From Pratylenchus scribneri (lineage: Eukaryota; Nematoda; Chromadorea; Rhabditida; Pratylenchidae): a stretch of DNA of 64,000 nt. This document shows positions 53,433 through 64,000 of the stretch, piece after piece (position 1 is the stretch's first letter; the number at the start of each line of letters is the position of its first letter). The notes beneath the pieces are model-generated. The model worked only from the letters and a program-made list of their open reading frames with translations, had not been told where the DNA came from and made no database searches. The stretch covers positions 2,480,001-2,544,000 of the forward strand of contig JAQSEB010000021.1 of assembly GCA_030063045.1 (NCBI GenBank), written 5' to 3'. The position numbers and the translations under genes are program-made.

Positions 53433-56400
53433 ATGACAATAGAATTAGAAGTTGACCAACAAAATGACATGAAGACGGTGCCTTCATCGAGCACTAATCA
53501 GCTAATAAATAATGCGGAATATGAAACAACATATAAACACATGAAGGAGACATTTGGCCGCCCGATTCGTGATGTATAAAATTTTTATTGATTTTTAATA
53601 AAATTGTTATTTTTTCAGCAATGGCTGGAAAAGACCGATCCAAACAAACATGTTTTCGAGGATTGCGGAATTGCATCATATTTGTTGGAATTGTGGCGAA
53701 AATATGGCATCGAGCCGAAGAAAGGTTTCTAATAAAATTATTTCAAAAAGTTGAAAATGTGTCAAAAAATTCTAAAAAGCTTTTTCAAACAGTAATAATT
53801 TTGATGCTAATCATGAATTAAATCTTTTTCATGTTAAATGCTGGACAAAATGGAACCCAAATTCATGCTTTTAGCATCCATAATTATTAATCTTGCGGAA
53901 AAATGCTTTCTGAATTAGATAAGTTAACATAACGGGTTCACTCCAACTTATTGTCTAGCCTACTTTACTTGTGGCCATTAAATTGATATAAATCTTATGT
54001 TATCAAGGAGTGAATTAATTTTGCTGATTTTATTATCAAATTAAAGAGCAGACTACTGAATATTTAACAAAATATTTTTTAATTGGTTCAGAATTTCTTA
54101 AATTTAGTCCTTAAAACTTTCAAATTAAATTCAGTATGGGTTAGCAAATTTTTTTGATAGTTTTTTGAGCCTAACTCCATAAATTCTGCATCAATATAAA
54201 TAAAATTAATACAAATTATTAGATTGCCAAAAGTATTCTCTTTAATTTGATACTAAAATCAGCAAAATTAGTTCAGTCCTTGATGAGTTATTATAAAATA
54301 CGCCGTCAATTTACTTGGCACTAAATTGTGCTTTTCTCAATTTAAAAAAGTATTTATTTTTATTAGACCTAAACTTAATATTCCAAAGGTTTTGTCGACA
54401 TCGGTTGCGGCAATGGTCTTTTGGTTCATTTGTTGACCAAATCGAATATTCCTGGTTTCGGTGTTGATGTAAGGGAACGAAAAAGTTGGGCACAATTTCG
54501 GCAGGAAGGCAGCGATATTCGACAATTGGCACTTAATCCATCCGAAATTGATTCGACCCGGGATTTGATCGGCCAATCGGATTTTCTAATTGGCAATCAC
54601 AGCGATGAACTCACACCTTGGGTCCCGGTTATGGCTGCAAGGTTTTTTATTTGAGAAATTTATGCAAATACTTTTTAAAATTTGAGTACACGAAAAATTT
54701 TGGTGATTTCGTATTATTGACATGCCATAAAGCATTTTTAGATTTTCGGTGTTTATAGCTAAAATTGGAAATTGAATATTTTCCGAATTAGCTAGATTCT
54801 TGGCTAGCTAATTTATGGAATCTCGATTTTTAGGTAACCAGAAACACGAGAATAATTTCAGTCGACATGACATAATTGATTTAGTCTATGAAATTTCAAT
54901 TTTATATTGATTTGAGCTAATTTTGAAATCCTGAACTGTATCGGTTTTAATCATTTTTTTCCTGAACCTGGTTTTAGCTGTCTCTACTGTCCCTGACCCA
55001 TGTCCCTGATGGCGTGACAGAGACAGTAAAAGGTTAGTAATAGATAAGGAAAACACTGCACTGGTTTAAGTTTACGTGCTTTTACCTATTAAGTTTATTT
55101 TGGTTTTTGATATTGAAATTTGCTAAACTATCGAATAAGCTTATTCTTAAGTAACCTAGAAGTAGAGAATTCCAAAACCAGCATTCAAAACTCAAGAAAA
55201 TGTTTTTGAAAATTTTTCTGAAATCTACAAATTTTTTGGTGCATTAAAATTCCAAAATTTTATTAAATATTTTTATAATTATTTTCCCAAAATTTTATAG
55301 GCTTCAATGCAACTTTTTCCTACTTCCATGCTGTCCATTTAATTTCTACTCAAAATTTGCCAAACATCATCCAAAATTGCATCTTCGCCAAATTGTTGGT
55401 GGACTCAGTGAACAATATTATGCCTACATTAAATCGATATGCCTACGACTTGGCTTTACGGTGATGACCGATGATCTTCGAATTTCATCAAGGAAAAAGG
55501 CAAATTTTAAATAAATTTATTCACCAAAAATGGATTGGCCATAATCTGTGTAATCTCAAGGTTTTTGGGTCATATTTTTGCTAATATAATTAACTCATCA
55601 GTCATCAATTGTCAATTTAAAGAACAAAAATAACAAATTATATAATGTTACAAACAATTACTGAATTAGTTTGACCTGAAATGGATATTAATGAGTCAGC
55701 CAATTTTTGGAAATCTCAACTTATAAATTTTGCAGAGATAAAAGAAAAATTTCATTCGGCTCCGTATGGTCGATTTAGTCTATGTAATTTCAATTTTAAA
55801 CCAAAACTCGTTTTGGTTATTGGTTTATTAATTTTTTCTTAAACAACCGGTCTGAAATTGAAATTTCATAGACTAATAAATTAACCATTCCAAGTCAAAT
55901 AAGCTTATTCTCGAGTCTCTGGGTTGCCAAGCCGAGATAACTAAAACTGGCCGGCCTAAAAGCTTGATCTTTTCCTGGAAAGGCCAATTTCCGAAATAGG
56001 CCTCAACATTTAAGTCAATTTGACCAAATATATGGCCCTAAATGAGATTACTATTCGATTAGTCTCCGAGAACATCCTAGTAATTTTAGATAATCAAAAT
56101 TTTAATTTTTCTTACAGAAATGTTACGTTGGGATTGTTCCGGCCGAAGGATTGCCATCGAATATTGAAGAAATAATTTCGGAACTGTTGGAGGAGGCAAA
56201 ACGAGTGGCTGGCCGAGATCAGTTCAAACCATTGCCACCAAAAATGGAAGTAAGATTTTTGGTGTTTTATTTTGTGCTGCCGAATTTGTCGCACCGATTC
56301 AATATTAAAATTAACATTTTGGTTAAACACTTTCTTTAGAGCATTTTGACATTGATATGATTTACCAAAATCATAATTGGCCAGAAAAAAAAAATTAAAT

Positions 56401-58047
56401 TTGCCTAAATTTCCCAGTTTTTGGCCTATTTAATAGCGCAAAATTTGGGCAAAACCCAATTTCAGTCTTCTTTAATTAAATATTTGATTTGTTAAGGTGC
56501 GTAATTGTACCCAAATACCCTGGGAGATTCGACTCAATTTGGCCAAAAGAATTTTGGAATTCCTAATCAGCATTAATCCCGAAGAGAATATCAGGTTTAA
56601 ATAAATATGGAAAATATTTAAATTTATCGGAAAAAAAAACAATGAAAATGTCGAAAACAGAAAGAGTAAATAAACGCCAAAATAATTATTAAGGTTTAAA
56701 AGGGTTTGTCCTACATTCACAAACCATATACATATGGATAGAGCTCGTCTAATAGAATCAATGGTATATAATAGAAATTACCCCACTTAATGAGCTAGGA
56801 GGGAAAAAAAACTAAAGGGAAGGACACTTTTGTGGTAAAAATTTTTTAGGCTAAATTTTTTGGCGATAACACTGGGCTTGATGAACTAGCAAAAAACTCA
56901 AAAAATACCCTCCCTTTCCAAAATCCTGACACCATCACTGGTCAAAATTCTAAACTGTTTTAAACGGTTTAAATCATTTTTGGTTCATTATAAGTAACAA
57001 AAAAAGATGCTTCATGATGAGATCTAATCTATTAATTGGGTATAAAGTTTATTAGGCTAGAATAAACCAGTAAACCGTTATTTTTCGGCATTTTCATTTT
57101 CGACATTTTTAGTTTTTTCGATAATTTAAATATTTTTCAAGCAAATAATTTAATTATCATTAAACCTCTCCTTTTTATGCAGTGGCTGGCGTTGTGGTGG
57201 TGCCTCATTCTTGTCGATTATCAGTGAAAAAGTGTTGACCACCGCCGATCGCGAAATTCTCTCAAATCAAGACAAAGGCCTGCAAACATTTTTGCGCAAT
57301 TTCTATCAATTATTTTGCGTACAAAAAGGATGGGTTTCAATTAGGAAATGGCCAGAGGAAAATGCCAAATCAAAACGGATGAAAACAATGCATTGCAAAT
57401 TTAAACAAATTCACCCTGATGGGTTTGTTTTTTACAATTAATATATAAGATTACCAAATTTTTTGTCAAAACAATTCTTGACTTCTATAAAGTCAAAAAC
57501 CGTTTTTATGACCTCCAAACTAGAGACTTGCGCGCTGTACCGTATACGTCAAAAATACGGCAAATTTTATGCAATACAGCAATATGATACGGCAAAAATT
57601 GAGGAAATACGGTCCGGAATACGGTAATTTTTGTTGTAATTTTCCAAAATACGGCCAAATACGGCACTTTTTGACAAAAACCGCAAATTTTTGAGGGAAT
57701 AAAATACGGTACGGAATACGGAAAATCAATTTTGCCGGTCTCTACTACAAATCTTATACAAATTTTTAGATCTCATCGAGACACGTAAATCGTTTAAACC
57801 ATTATTCCAGTTTTTGGTTTTAAACTCTATAATTTTGGGCCAAAACCTGACATTTTATATTCCAATCGATGCGTCATGATGAGATCTGCAAATTGGTATA
57901 AGGTTTATAGGGACTAAAACCGGTTTCTGATTTATTAGAAGTCAAAAACTGTTTTTTTGGTAAAAATAAAATACCTAACCTTCGTAATAATATTGTTTTT
58001 TTTGAAGATGCCCTGTAACGGATGAAGAATGTTGTTACATGCATTGA
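53433..58047 (+). CDS. TRMT44: TRMT44-like tRNA (uracil-2'-O-)-methyltransferase
   Basis: Eight exons: 53433-53573, 53619-53724, 54389-54641, 55301-55499, 56118-56249, 56497-56594, 57183-57422, 58008-58047. They sum to 1209 bp, 402 aa, all phases fitting. The family methylates U44 of tRNA-Ser using S-adenosylmethionine, in the cytosol. The SAM-binding motif [14 protein letters not shown] opens exon 3. [20 protein letters not shown] and the LPCCPFNFY motif are family hallmarks, and the end carries a C-x7-C-x3-H-like finger ([12 protein letters not shown]). Intron 4 (55500-56117) has a GC donor, AAG|GCAAAT. The protein is shorter at the N-terminus than human TRMT44. TTCTTAG just before the ATG may be a trans-splice acceptor, or upstream exons may have been lost. 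Confidence 0.92.
55774..55876. repeat. Intronic fold-back (TTTAGTCTATG arms)
   Basis: TTTAGTCTATGTAATTTCAA at 55774 pairs with the inverted arm 55854-55876. A related arm lies alone at 54878-54905 in the previous intron. Both lie in TRMT44 introns. Confidence 0.6.
57521..57745. repeat. Intronic repeat rich in AATACGGCAAA, TAGAGAC ends
   Basis: TAGAGAC at 57521 and inverted GTCTCTA at 57739-57745 bound a stretch with many ATACGG words. MITE-like, in the last TRMT44 intron. Confidence 0.45.
57768..57888. repeat. Fold-back element, GATCTCATC family, copy 1
   Basis: AGATCTCATCGAGACACG pairs with inverted CGATGCGTCATGATGAGATCT. The interior is GGTTTTAAAC-rich. It shares arms and interior with copies at 59568-59725 and 61264-61420, and a worn relative near 56740-57030. 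Confidence 0.65.
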
Positions 58048-58269
58048 TGAATGAATGATTATAATTATTTTTTAAAATTATTCTTTTAATTTCTGTTTAA
58101 TTTTGTTGGTAATTGTAATTGTTAATGCGTAAAGTTTAATAAATTTTTCCAATTTTAATTTTTTTTAACTTCATTGAATTTAATGGCTAATTATTTAATG
58201 ACTTATTTTTATTTAAATAATTCTAATAATTTTTTAATTTTATATTTTCAACAAGAGAGAATAATAACA

Positions 58270-61200
58270 ATGCCAATTGATTTGTCGACTGCCTCGGACG
58301 ATGGTTTGACCTTGATCCTGTTGAGAGTTTCCGTCAGGGATTTAATTGGAAAATGTACACAGGTTTCTTTTTTTTAAATCTAAAAGAAAGGTCAAAAATC
58401 AATACAATTAAAGTTATCCAATTTACGAATCGACGAAAATTACTGGAATTCGAGTTCCCAAAAATACGCCGAAATTCTGGCAAATTTGCCGGATCTGCAA
58501 TTTTTTACAAAATTATTTCTATTCCAATAATATTTCTGAGGTTTTTTATTATTTAAAAAACATAAAAAGCTTCCATATTATTTAAGAAAATAACCAAAAA
58601 AGTACTTTAGCTAAAAATTTTTAGTTGAAAAATTTTTACAAAAACATTTTTCACAGGTCTCACCCCAATGGAATCGAATTTTATTCGACAATTTCTTTTG
58701 GCGTAAGAAAATGGAATATTATGGATATGTGTTGAAATGGCCCAAATTGGTTGGCCTTTCGCTGAAATCATTCCAATGGATGGCATTGAAACATTGTTTT
58801 GAGCGCAATTTCATCAAGGATTTGTGGAATTTTGAAGATCGCATTCTAACATTGGATCCGAGATGGGAGCCATTAGTAAATATTGACGGGTTAGTTTTCT
58901 AAATTATTTATAAAAATCCTCACTTTTTCGAATTAGGTACTAGTGTAGTTTGTTGGGTCCTCTTTTTGGGTCACCTTGGAAAAAGTGAGGAAAAGTGAAG
59001 GGTCCCTCCCCCCTTTGAGACTGTTAGGGCTTGGGTTTAGGATATATTTGAGATGATTTTTACATCATCCTAATCCAATCCCTAACATATCCCTGAATGA
59101 CCCTAACCCCAAACTGATGACCCATAGGGGACACAAAGCACATTTCAAAAAGAGGACTCAAACTTAACAAGTACCTCGAATTATTTTAGTCAAAATATTT
59201 AGCAAATCTCATTAATATTAACCACATATTCTAGTGACTATGTTCGAATCGAAATTCCGCCAAATTTTCTTGATGGTCAGCCGAAAATTCCACCAGGATT
59301 TACGAAGCCAATTGCAGGCTGCATTGCCATTCCTAATCATATTTTCACAAAATATATTGTTATCAAATTGGCCGATGAAGGATTGACAGTTTGTTATTTT
59401 AATAATTTATAATTTTCGTAAATTTGTGATTTTTATTTAAAATGAGTTTATCTCTCTTTAAATAAAAATGGGTGCGCATTTTTTTCCGAGAGATTTGCCT
59501 TCTTTTGCCGAGAGATCAATTTTTTGATTATTATTTTTTTGTTTTGAATCCTAAACGACCAAACATTAACTCATCGAGGCGCATCGATTGATGTATAATT
59601 TGTCGGGGTTTGGTTCAAAATTAAAAGAGTTATAAATCCAAAACCAAAATAGGGTTTACCGTTTAATACTTTGAATTTTGGCCAAATCGTGGCAAATGTA
59701 AAATCAATCGACGCGCCTCGATGAGCTCTATAAAATGGATATAGGGTTTAACTAGGATAAAATATGAAAATTCCGATAAAAATAGATTTGTGGGACAAGA
59801 ATGTATTTTCTCGACAAAAATATCAATAAAAAATAATTAAAATAAAAGAAAAATCAGAAAAAAAATTCAAAATTAAAAATCCGAATATCACTCTTTCATT
59901 TTGAACTCTTCATTTTTTCCGCTTTTTAATTAAATTCAAGGATGAAATTATGGACAATTACCGGCCAACCATCATTGTCACCGAAATGGTCGGAAATCGA
60001 CGAGATTGCGATTCACTATACGCAATGACTTGTTCCCTGGAAGTTAGAAAGGACGAGGATTATGACAATTATCTACTAAATGAAAAGCAACTTGAAATTC
60101 AACATGGAGTCAGTTTTAGTATATGGTGCCAGGAATTTGCATATGTTGGTATACCATTCGTCTCTTCTCGTCGAGCTGAGTCCGATTTGCATAAATTTTC
60201 TGCTGGACCTCCTAGAAAATTTACAAATATAATAAAAAAAAATAGTATAAAAGTGAATGGTTCCTCACCTTTATTTAAGAAATTTTCTGTACTATGCAGT
60301 TTATGGGATGGAAGGGAAAAAGCATGAGGTGATATGAATGAAAAAGAAGAGATGAAGCTGAGGATGATCTTTATTTCTTCTTCTTCCCCTTCTTCATCTT
60401 CATCATCCTTTTTCCTACCATCCCATAAACTGTACTAGTACTAAAATTTAAAAAAAAAAATTTAGAATTTTTGTCTTCTTAAAGATAACTGCTCTAACTT
60501 TGAATATTTTTGAGTTTTATGCGAAACAGAAATAATACATAACCTTATTCCTGGCATCACATACTAAACTATAGTTTTCAGCATGAATACTGGGATGAGA
60601 ATGGGCGTTGGGTAGGCATGTCAATACAAATACGATTCAAACAATCGGAAGGTAAAATTTTTATATTAATTTTTAAATCATATTATTATTTTCTTTAATT
60701 AAATTAAAATATAATAAGCTTAAGAAAATGTGCAAAAACATGCAAATTTCAAAATCTTATACGAAAAAACCATCAGAATATAAAAATTCATTTTATTTAA
60801 CATTTTTTTCAAAAATTAAAAACATCCAAAATAAAGCCGGTTTTAAATTATTATCGAAAGGCATTTGTACTCAAAATTAAAAATCCATAGTAAATTAATT
60901 ATATTTAAAATAAAAAGGGAATGAATTTAATTTACCCGAAAAATGACAGAATTTATACGAAATTTTTCGTATCAAAAAAAATTTAATTTTGAAGCCACAT
61001 AACTCGGCCAAAACTAGGTTTTAGGGCTTAGGGATAGGTTTAAGGCAGGCCATGGCTTAAATACGACTATGTTTAGGATTCTTAAAGAAGTCTAATTTGA
61101 ACCAATTATATGGCCTTAAATATCGCAAATTTTTTAACACGAATAATTTCGGCTAAATTCAGTCATTTTTCAAATAAATTAATCAGGAAATATTTAAAAT

Positions 61201-61779
61201 TGCGAAAATAACATTGAAAATTTCAAAAATTTTATAATGGTTTGTCCAAAATTTACAAACCAAGTTCATCAAGAAGCGTCGAATGTTTATATAATTTGTC
61301 ATAGTTTAATTGGTTTTGAACCAAACCCCATACAATGGTTTAAGTAGTTTAAAACCCTTAATTTTTTATAAAACCATGGCAAAATATATATGTACAAATC
61401 GACGCGTCTTGACGAGATCTATCGGTTGGTTATAATGTTTGGGGGTCTAGGACAAACCGTTATAAACTTTTCTGTATTTTCAATACTCTGCAATTTCAAT
61501 GTTTTTCTGCAAACTAAATACCAGCCAAAATACACTTCCTAATTAAAAGTATATTTTTGTATAAAAATTTCTATAAATTTAAATTGTAATAAAAATTCAA
61601 TTTATTAAGCTGAAAGGTGGCATAAAGTGGAATATGCATTCAAGGATTATCCAGCTGGAATGCGCTATTTGAAATTGTATTGTGAGGGATTTGGATGCAT
61701 CCAAAATGGGGAAGTCCAATATGGAATCAAATTGGCAAATTGCTCGGTGAAGGCATTGTGCGAGAAAAATGCCAAATGA
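58270..61779 (+). CDS. F-box protein with FBA domain (FBXO2/FBXO6-like)
   Basis: Six exons: 58270-58362, 58657-58889, 59235-59388, 59941-60108, 60582-60651, 61610-61779. Total 888 bp, 295 aa, close to human FBXO2 and FBXO6. Residues 1-60 form the F-box (ILLRVSVRDLIGKCTQVSPQW), which would bind SKP1 in an SCF ubiquitin ligase. The rest is the F-box-associated domain: LWNFEDRILTLDPRW, PTIIVTEMVGNRRDCDSLYA and YPAGMRYLKLYCEGFG. In mammals it recognises N-glycans on misfolded glycoproteins exported from the ER. The glycan-binding residues were not checked one by one, so sugar binding is by family only. The ATG follows TRMT44 by 222 bp on the same strand, so co-transcription is possible. Confidence 0.9.
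58936..59175. mobile_element. Fold-back element, GGTACTAG/AAGTACC ends, in FBA-gene intron
   Basis: CGAATTAGGTACTAGTGTAG... pairs with inverted ...AACAAGTACCTCGAATTA. The arms are about 35 bp with mismatches, including GGTCCTCTTTTTG / AAAAAGAGGACTC. The 240-bp body has no gene. Confidence 0.65.
59568..59725. repeat. Fold-back element, GATCTCATC family, copy 2
   Basis: AACTCATCGAGGCGCATCGA pairs with inverted TCGACGCGCCTCGATGAG. Lies in the third intron of the F-box gene. Confidence 0.65.
60281..60440. repeat. Imperfect long hairpin in F-box gene intron
   Basis: CAGTTTATGGGATGGAAGG at about 60297 pairs with inverted CCTACCATCCCATAAACTG at about 60413-60432. The GAAGATGAAG / CTTCTTCATC interior continues the stem. 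About 150 nt in all, miRNA-precursor-like in shape but probably a MITE. Confidence 0.6.
61264..61420. repeat. Fold-back element, GATCTCATC family, copy 3
   Basis: GTTCATCAAGAAGCGTCGAA pairs with inverted ATCGACGCGTCTTGACGAGA. Lies in the last intron of the F-box gene. Confidence 0.65.
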
Positions 61780-63060
61780 ATTTGATGAAAAGAATATTGG
61801 CAATCGACTGAATCTTTTTTAATTTAATTTGCTTCTATTTTATAAAAAATGTAACGTTATAATCAAATTATCTAAATATTTTAATTTTATATTAATTCAT
61901 TTTGTGAAATAAAAATTTCCTTGCCCGATAATGGTTACTATTTTTTACCGACAAATTTTTTTGCCAAAAAAATAATTTTTGACTTCTAATAAATAATAAA
62001 ATGAGTTTTAGACTTCCAAATCTTATACCATACCTAACTGTATGCGCACCTATTTTTGGACCATTTTGGTTTTGGTTGGGTACAATAATTTTGGTTTTTT
62101 GATTTTTTTGGCTAAAAATAATATTTTTATGATTTCTGCAATTTAATTCACTTTTTCTGCAAATTAATCCTTTTTTTTCAAATTAATTCTTTTTTCGTTT
62201 TATATAAATTGAATGAAATATCTGAAAAAGTAATATTTTGTTAATATTAGATCAAATCGGTGCGCTTTTCTACCAATGCTGAATGAGAACAATGCGCTTT
62301 CTTAAATTTTACAATTGTCTGAGTTATCATTATCAATAATTTTGTAATCTACCTCTTTATTTTCCATTGGTCTCCTTATTCTTCAAATTATTCCTTTCCC
62401 CATTTTGCTACCTTTATTTCGTTTTACAAATACGGATTTCCAAATGAGAAGTGAAAAGTGACCACATAACTCATATTTTTCGGTTACTATAGTATTTATT
62501 AGAGTCCGGAATTTCTGATTCGCCGGGCCCAGGTACCCGGGTTTTTTTTCAAATTTTTTCCGGTCCGGGCCCAGGAACCCGGGTTTTTGAAAAACCAGGT
62601 AAACCCGGGTCTGTGACCCGGTTTCCGGAATAAATGGAGATAGCCCTCAGCAGAAGGATGGATGAATTGAGAAAAAGATTTACAATTTGTTAAACGACAA
62701 TGTTAAGTATATATGTTGATTTTTAAAGGAAATTCTGCATAAAATTCAAAATTTAAATGAGAAAATTTGAATATATGTAATGTAATGCACAATAGGAATA
62801 ATTTGAGTTAAATTAAATAGTTGCTTATAATTTTATTTTTTCCTTTGATTATAAAAATGCAAACAAGAATTTTGACTTGTTTTTGTCCAATTTAAAATTG
62901 AATTATAAAAAATAGTAAAGTAAATTAAATTTTATTTATTTTAAAAATTATTCTAAATTAAATTCATGTTTCTTTAAAATGTCTAATTATTGGTTCTTCT
63001 ATATTTGCTTTGTCGTCTTTTCTATTTTGAATTTTTCAATCAATTGGTTTATTTCTCGTC
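61780..63060. other. Intergenic region between convergent genes, with GC-rich fold-back
   Basis: Mostly AT-rich and without a gene. At 62514-62630 there is an island of GGGCCCAGG, ACCCGGG and GGAACCCGGG words in both orientations between TCCGGAATTTC and TTTCCGGAATAA, probably another small fold-back element. Confidence 0.5.
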
Positions 63061-63688
63061 TCACATGCTCACATCAGCCAACAATTTCCCGTCGCCAGCA
63101 AATTCGGCCGGGTTTAATTGCACAAATTTAATGTAAATTCGAGCGGATGGCACTTGAAGCTGTGGAGAAATATTTATTAATATTTATTTAAATTTATATC
63201 AAAAAAATGATTTAAACTTAAATTTTGCCTAAAATTTGGTAGTGAAATCCAAAGCGTCTAACTAATCTAACTTAAATCGAACATCTATATTTTTACAATT
63301 GATTTAGGCTTAAAAGCCCGATTTTCATGAAAATACCTAGAGAAATAAAATTCTACCAACCTGGCTGGCCAGAAATTCGGTCAATTCGGCGGCAATTTTT
63401 GCTTTTGCCATCGAATCGAAGCCACTCAGCGTATGCATTTGAACCAAAATGAATGGATCGGTGGATTCAAACAAATAGCCATCACCGAAATTGATGAAAA
63501 CCTGTACAATAAATTCAAAAAATTAAAAAAAATTTTATTTCATTTTAATGAAATAAATTTTAAAAATTTCTCGTCACCATTGTTTTGTCATGTTCCGTCA
63601 AATCGGCCATGAATTTTGAGGTTTTCGCCAGAAAATCTGCCGGAATTGCCGATCGCTCCGAATTCGTGCTGATGTAGAGAGTTGGCAT
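63061..63688 (-). CDS. MIF / D-dopachrome tautomerase-like protein
   Basis: Minus-strand exons 63578-63688 (ATG), 63361-63501 and 63061-63159 give 37, 47 and 32 codons plus stop: 116 aa, the standard size of the macrophage migration inhibitory factor family. The catalytic Pro2 is present (MPTLYISTN). FINFGDGYLFESTDPFILVQMHTLSGF and the C-terminal SARIYIKFVQLNPAEFAGDG fit the fold, in which three subunits form a trimer with tautomerase activity. No signal peptide, as usual. In parasitic nematodes MIF-like proteins are released and can alter host responses; a role here is unknown. The CXXC oxidoreductase motif of vertebrate MIF is absent, which favours a DDT/MIF-like paralogue. Confidence 0.9.
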
Positions 63689-64000
63689 TGATGACGATTT
63701 TTATTGTAATTTATTTTCAATTTATAAAGAAAATATAATAATTTATTTAAAAATATTTTTATGAATTATTAAGAAGCAGTTTTTGAGAAAAAAATTTCCG
63801 ATCCCTCCGAACAATAATCCTATACAAAATCTTTAAATCCAGCTTTTCATTATGGACAGCTAAAATGGCATAGGCTACGAAAATGATTAAGGCAAAAAAT
63901 AAATTTAGGGACCAAAAATTTTTCTCTTTTTATTATAAAAGCCAATTAATGAAATGAAAGCAAGGATTTAAAATGCTTTATAGGATCTAAGCATTTTATC
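63689..64000. other. Upstream region of the MIF-like gene
   Basis: AT-rich, no gene or clear promoter element recognised to the window end. Confidence 0.4.

Noticed and set aside
60281..60440. Intronic hairpin as a microRNA gene
   Set aside because: The stem is long and composed of GAAGATGA repeats; without small RNA data a MITE is more likely.

Overview
The window looks like nuclear DNA of a nematode. Small exons are separated by AT-rich introns, it carries nematode-specific serpentine receptor families (one clear class T / Srt gene), a nematode-style BEL/Pao retroelement with an envelope-like gene, and one GC-AG intron. The low GC content and the GC-AG intron would suit a tylenchid plant parasite, but that is inference. 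All gene models below were spliced by eye and checked only for phase and length. No rRNA, tRNA or CRISPR array was recognised.

Layout. 1-6.4 kb: the 3' part of a damaged BEL/Pao element (reverse transcriptase end, RNase H, integrase, envelope-like region). 7.0-8.6 kb: a short fold-back element, a WD40 gene relic and a 31-bp minisatellite. 8.8-19.1 kb: an 11-bp GTTCAG satellite, interrupted by an LTR, primer binding site and truncated gag of a BEL/Pao element. 19.1-25.9 kb: first copy of a segmental duplication carrying a 332-aa serpentine receptor gene and the tail of a broken Srt gene. 25.9-34.7 kb: an 8.76-kb block that splits that Srt gene. It holds AT-rich tandem arrays at both ends, two small minus-strand genes, paired hairpins and a multi-exon Transposase_21/DUF4218-like gene. 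34.7-35.7 kb: more Srt wreckage. 35.7-39.5 kb: satellite again. 39.5-48.2 kb: second copy of the duplication, with an intact receptor gene and an intact convergent Srt gene (345 aa). 48.7-52.1 kb: three related repeat cassettes, each with a GC-rich hairpin followed by a different minisatellite. 52.4-53.4 kb: a large inverted repeat.

53.4-63.7 kb is the conserved, gene-bearing end. It holds a TRMT44-like tRNA uridine-2'-O-methyltransferase (8 exons, 402 aa), an F-box protein with an FBA sugar-binding domain (6 exons, 295 aa), and on the minus strand a MIF/D-dopachrome tautomerase-like gene (3 exons, 116 aa). The introns here hold several short fold-back elements.

The most informative structures are four: the receptor/Srt pair duplicated with the satellite, the Srt gene split by an 8.76-kb transposon-like block in exchange for 141 bp, the tandem hairpins whose stems differ by paired changes, and the hairpin-plus-variable-minisatellite cassettes.
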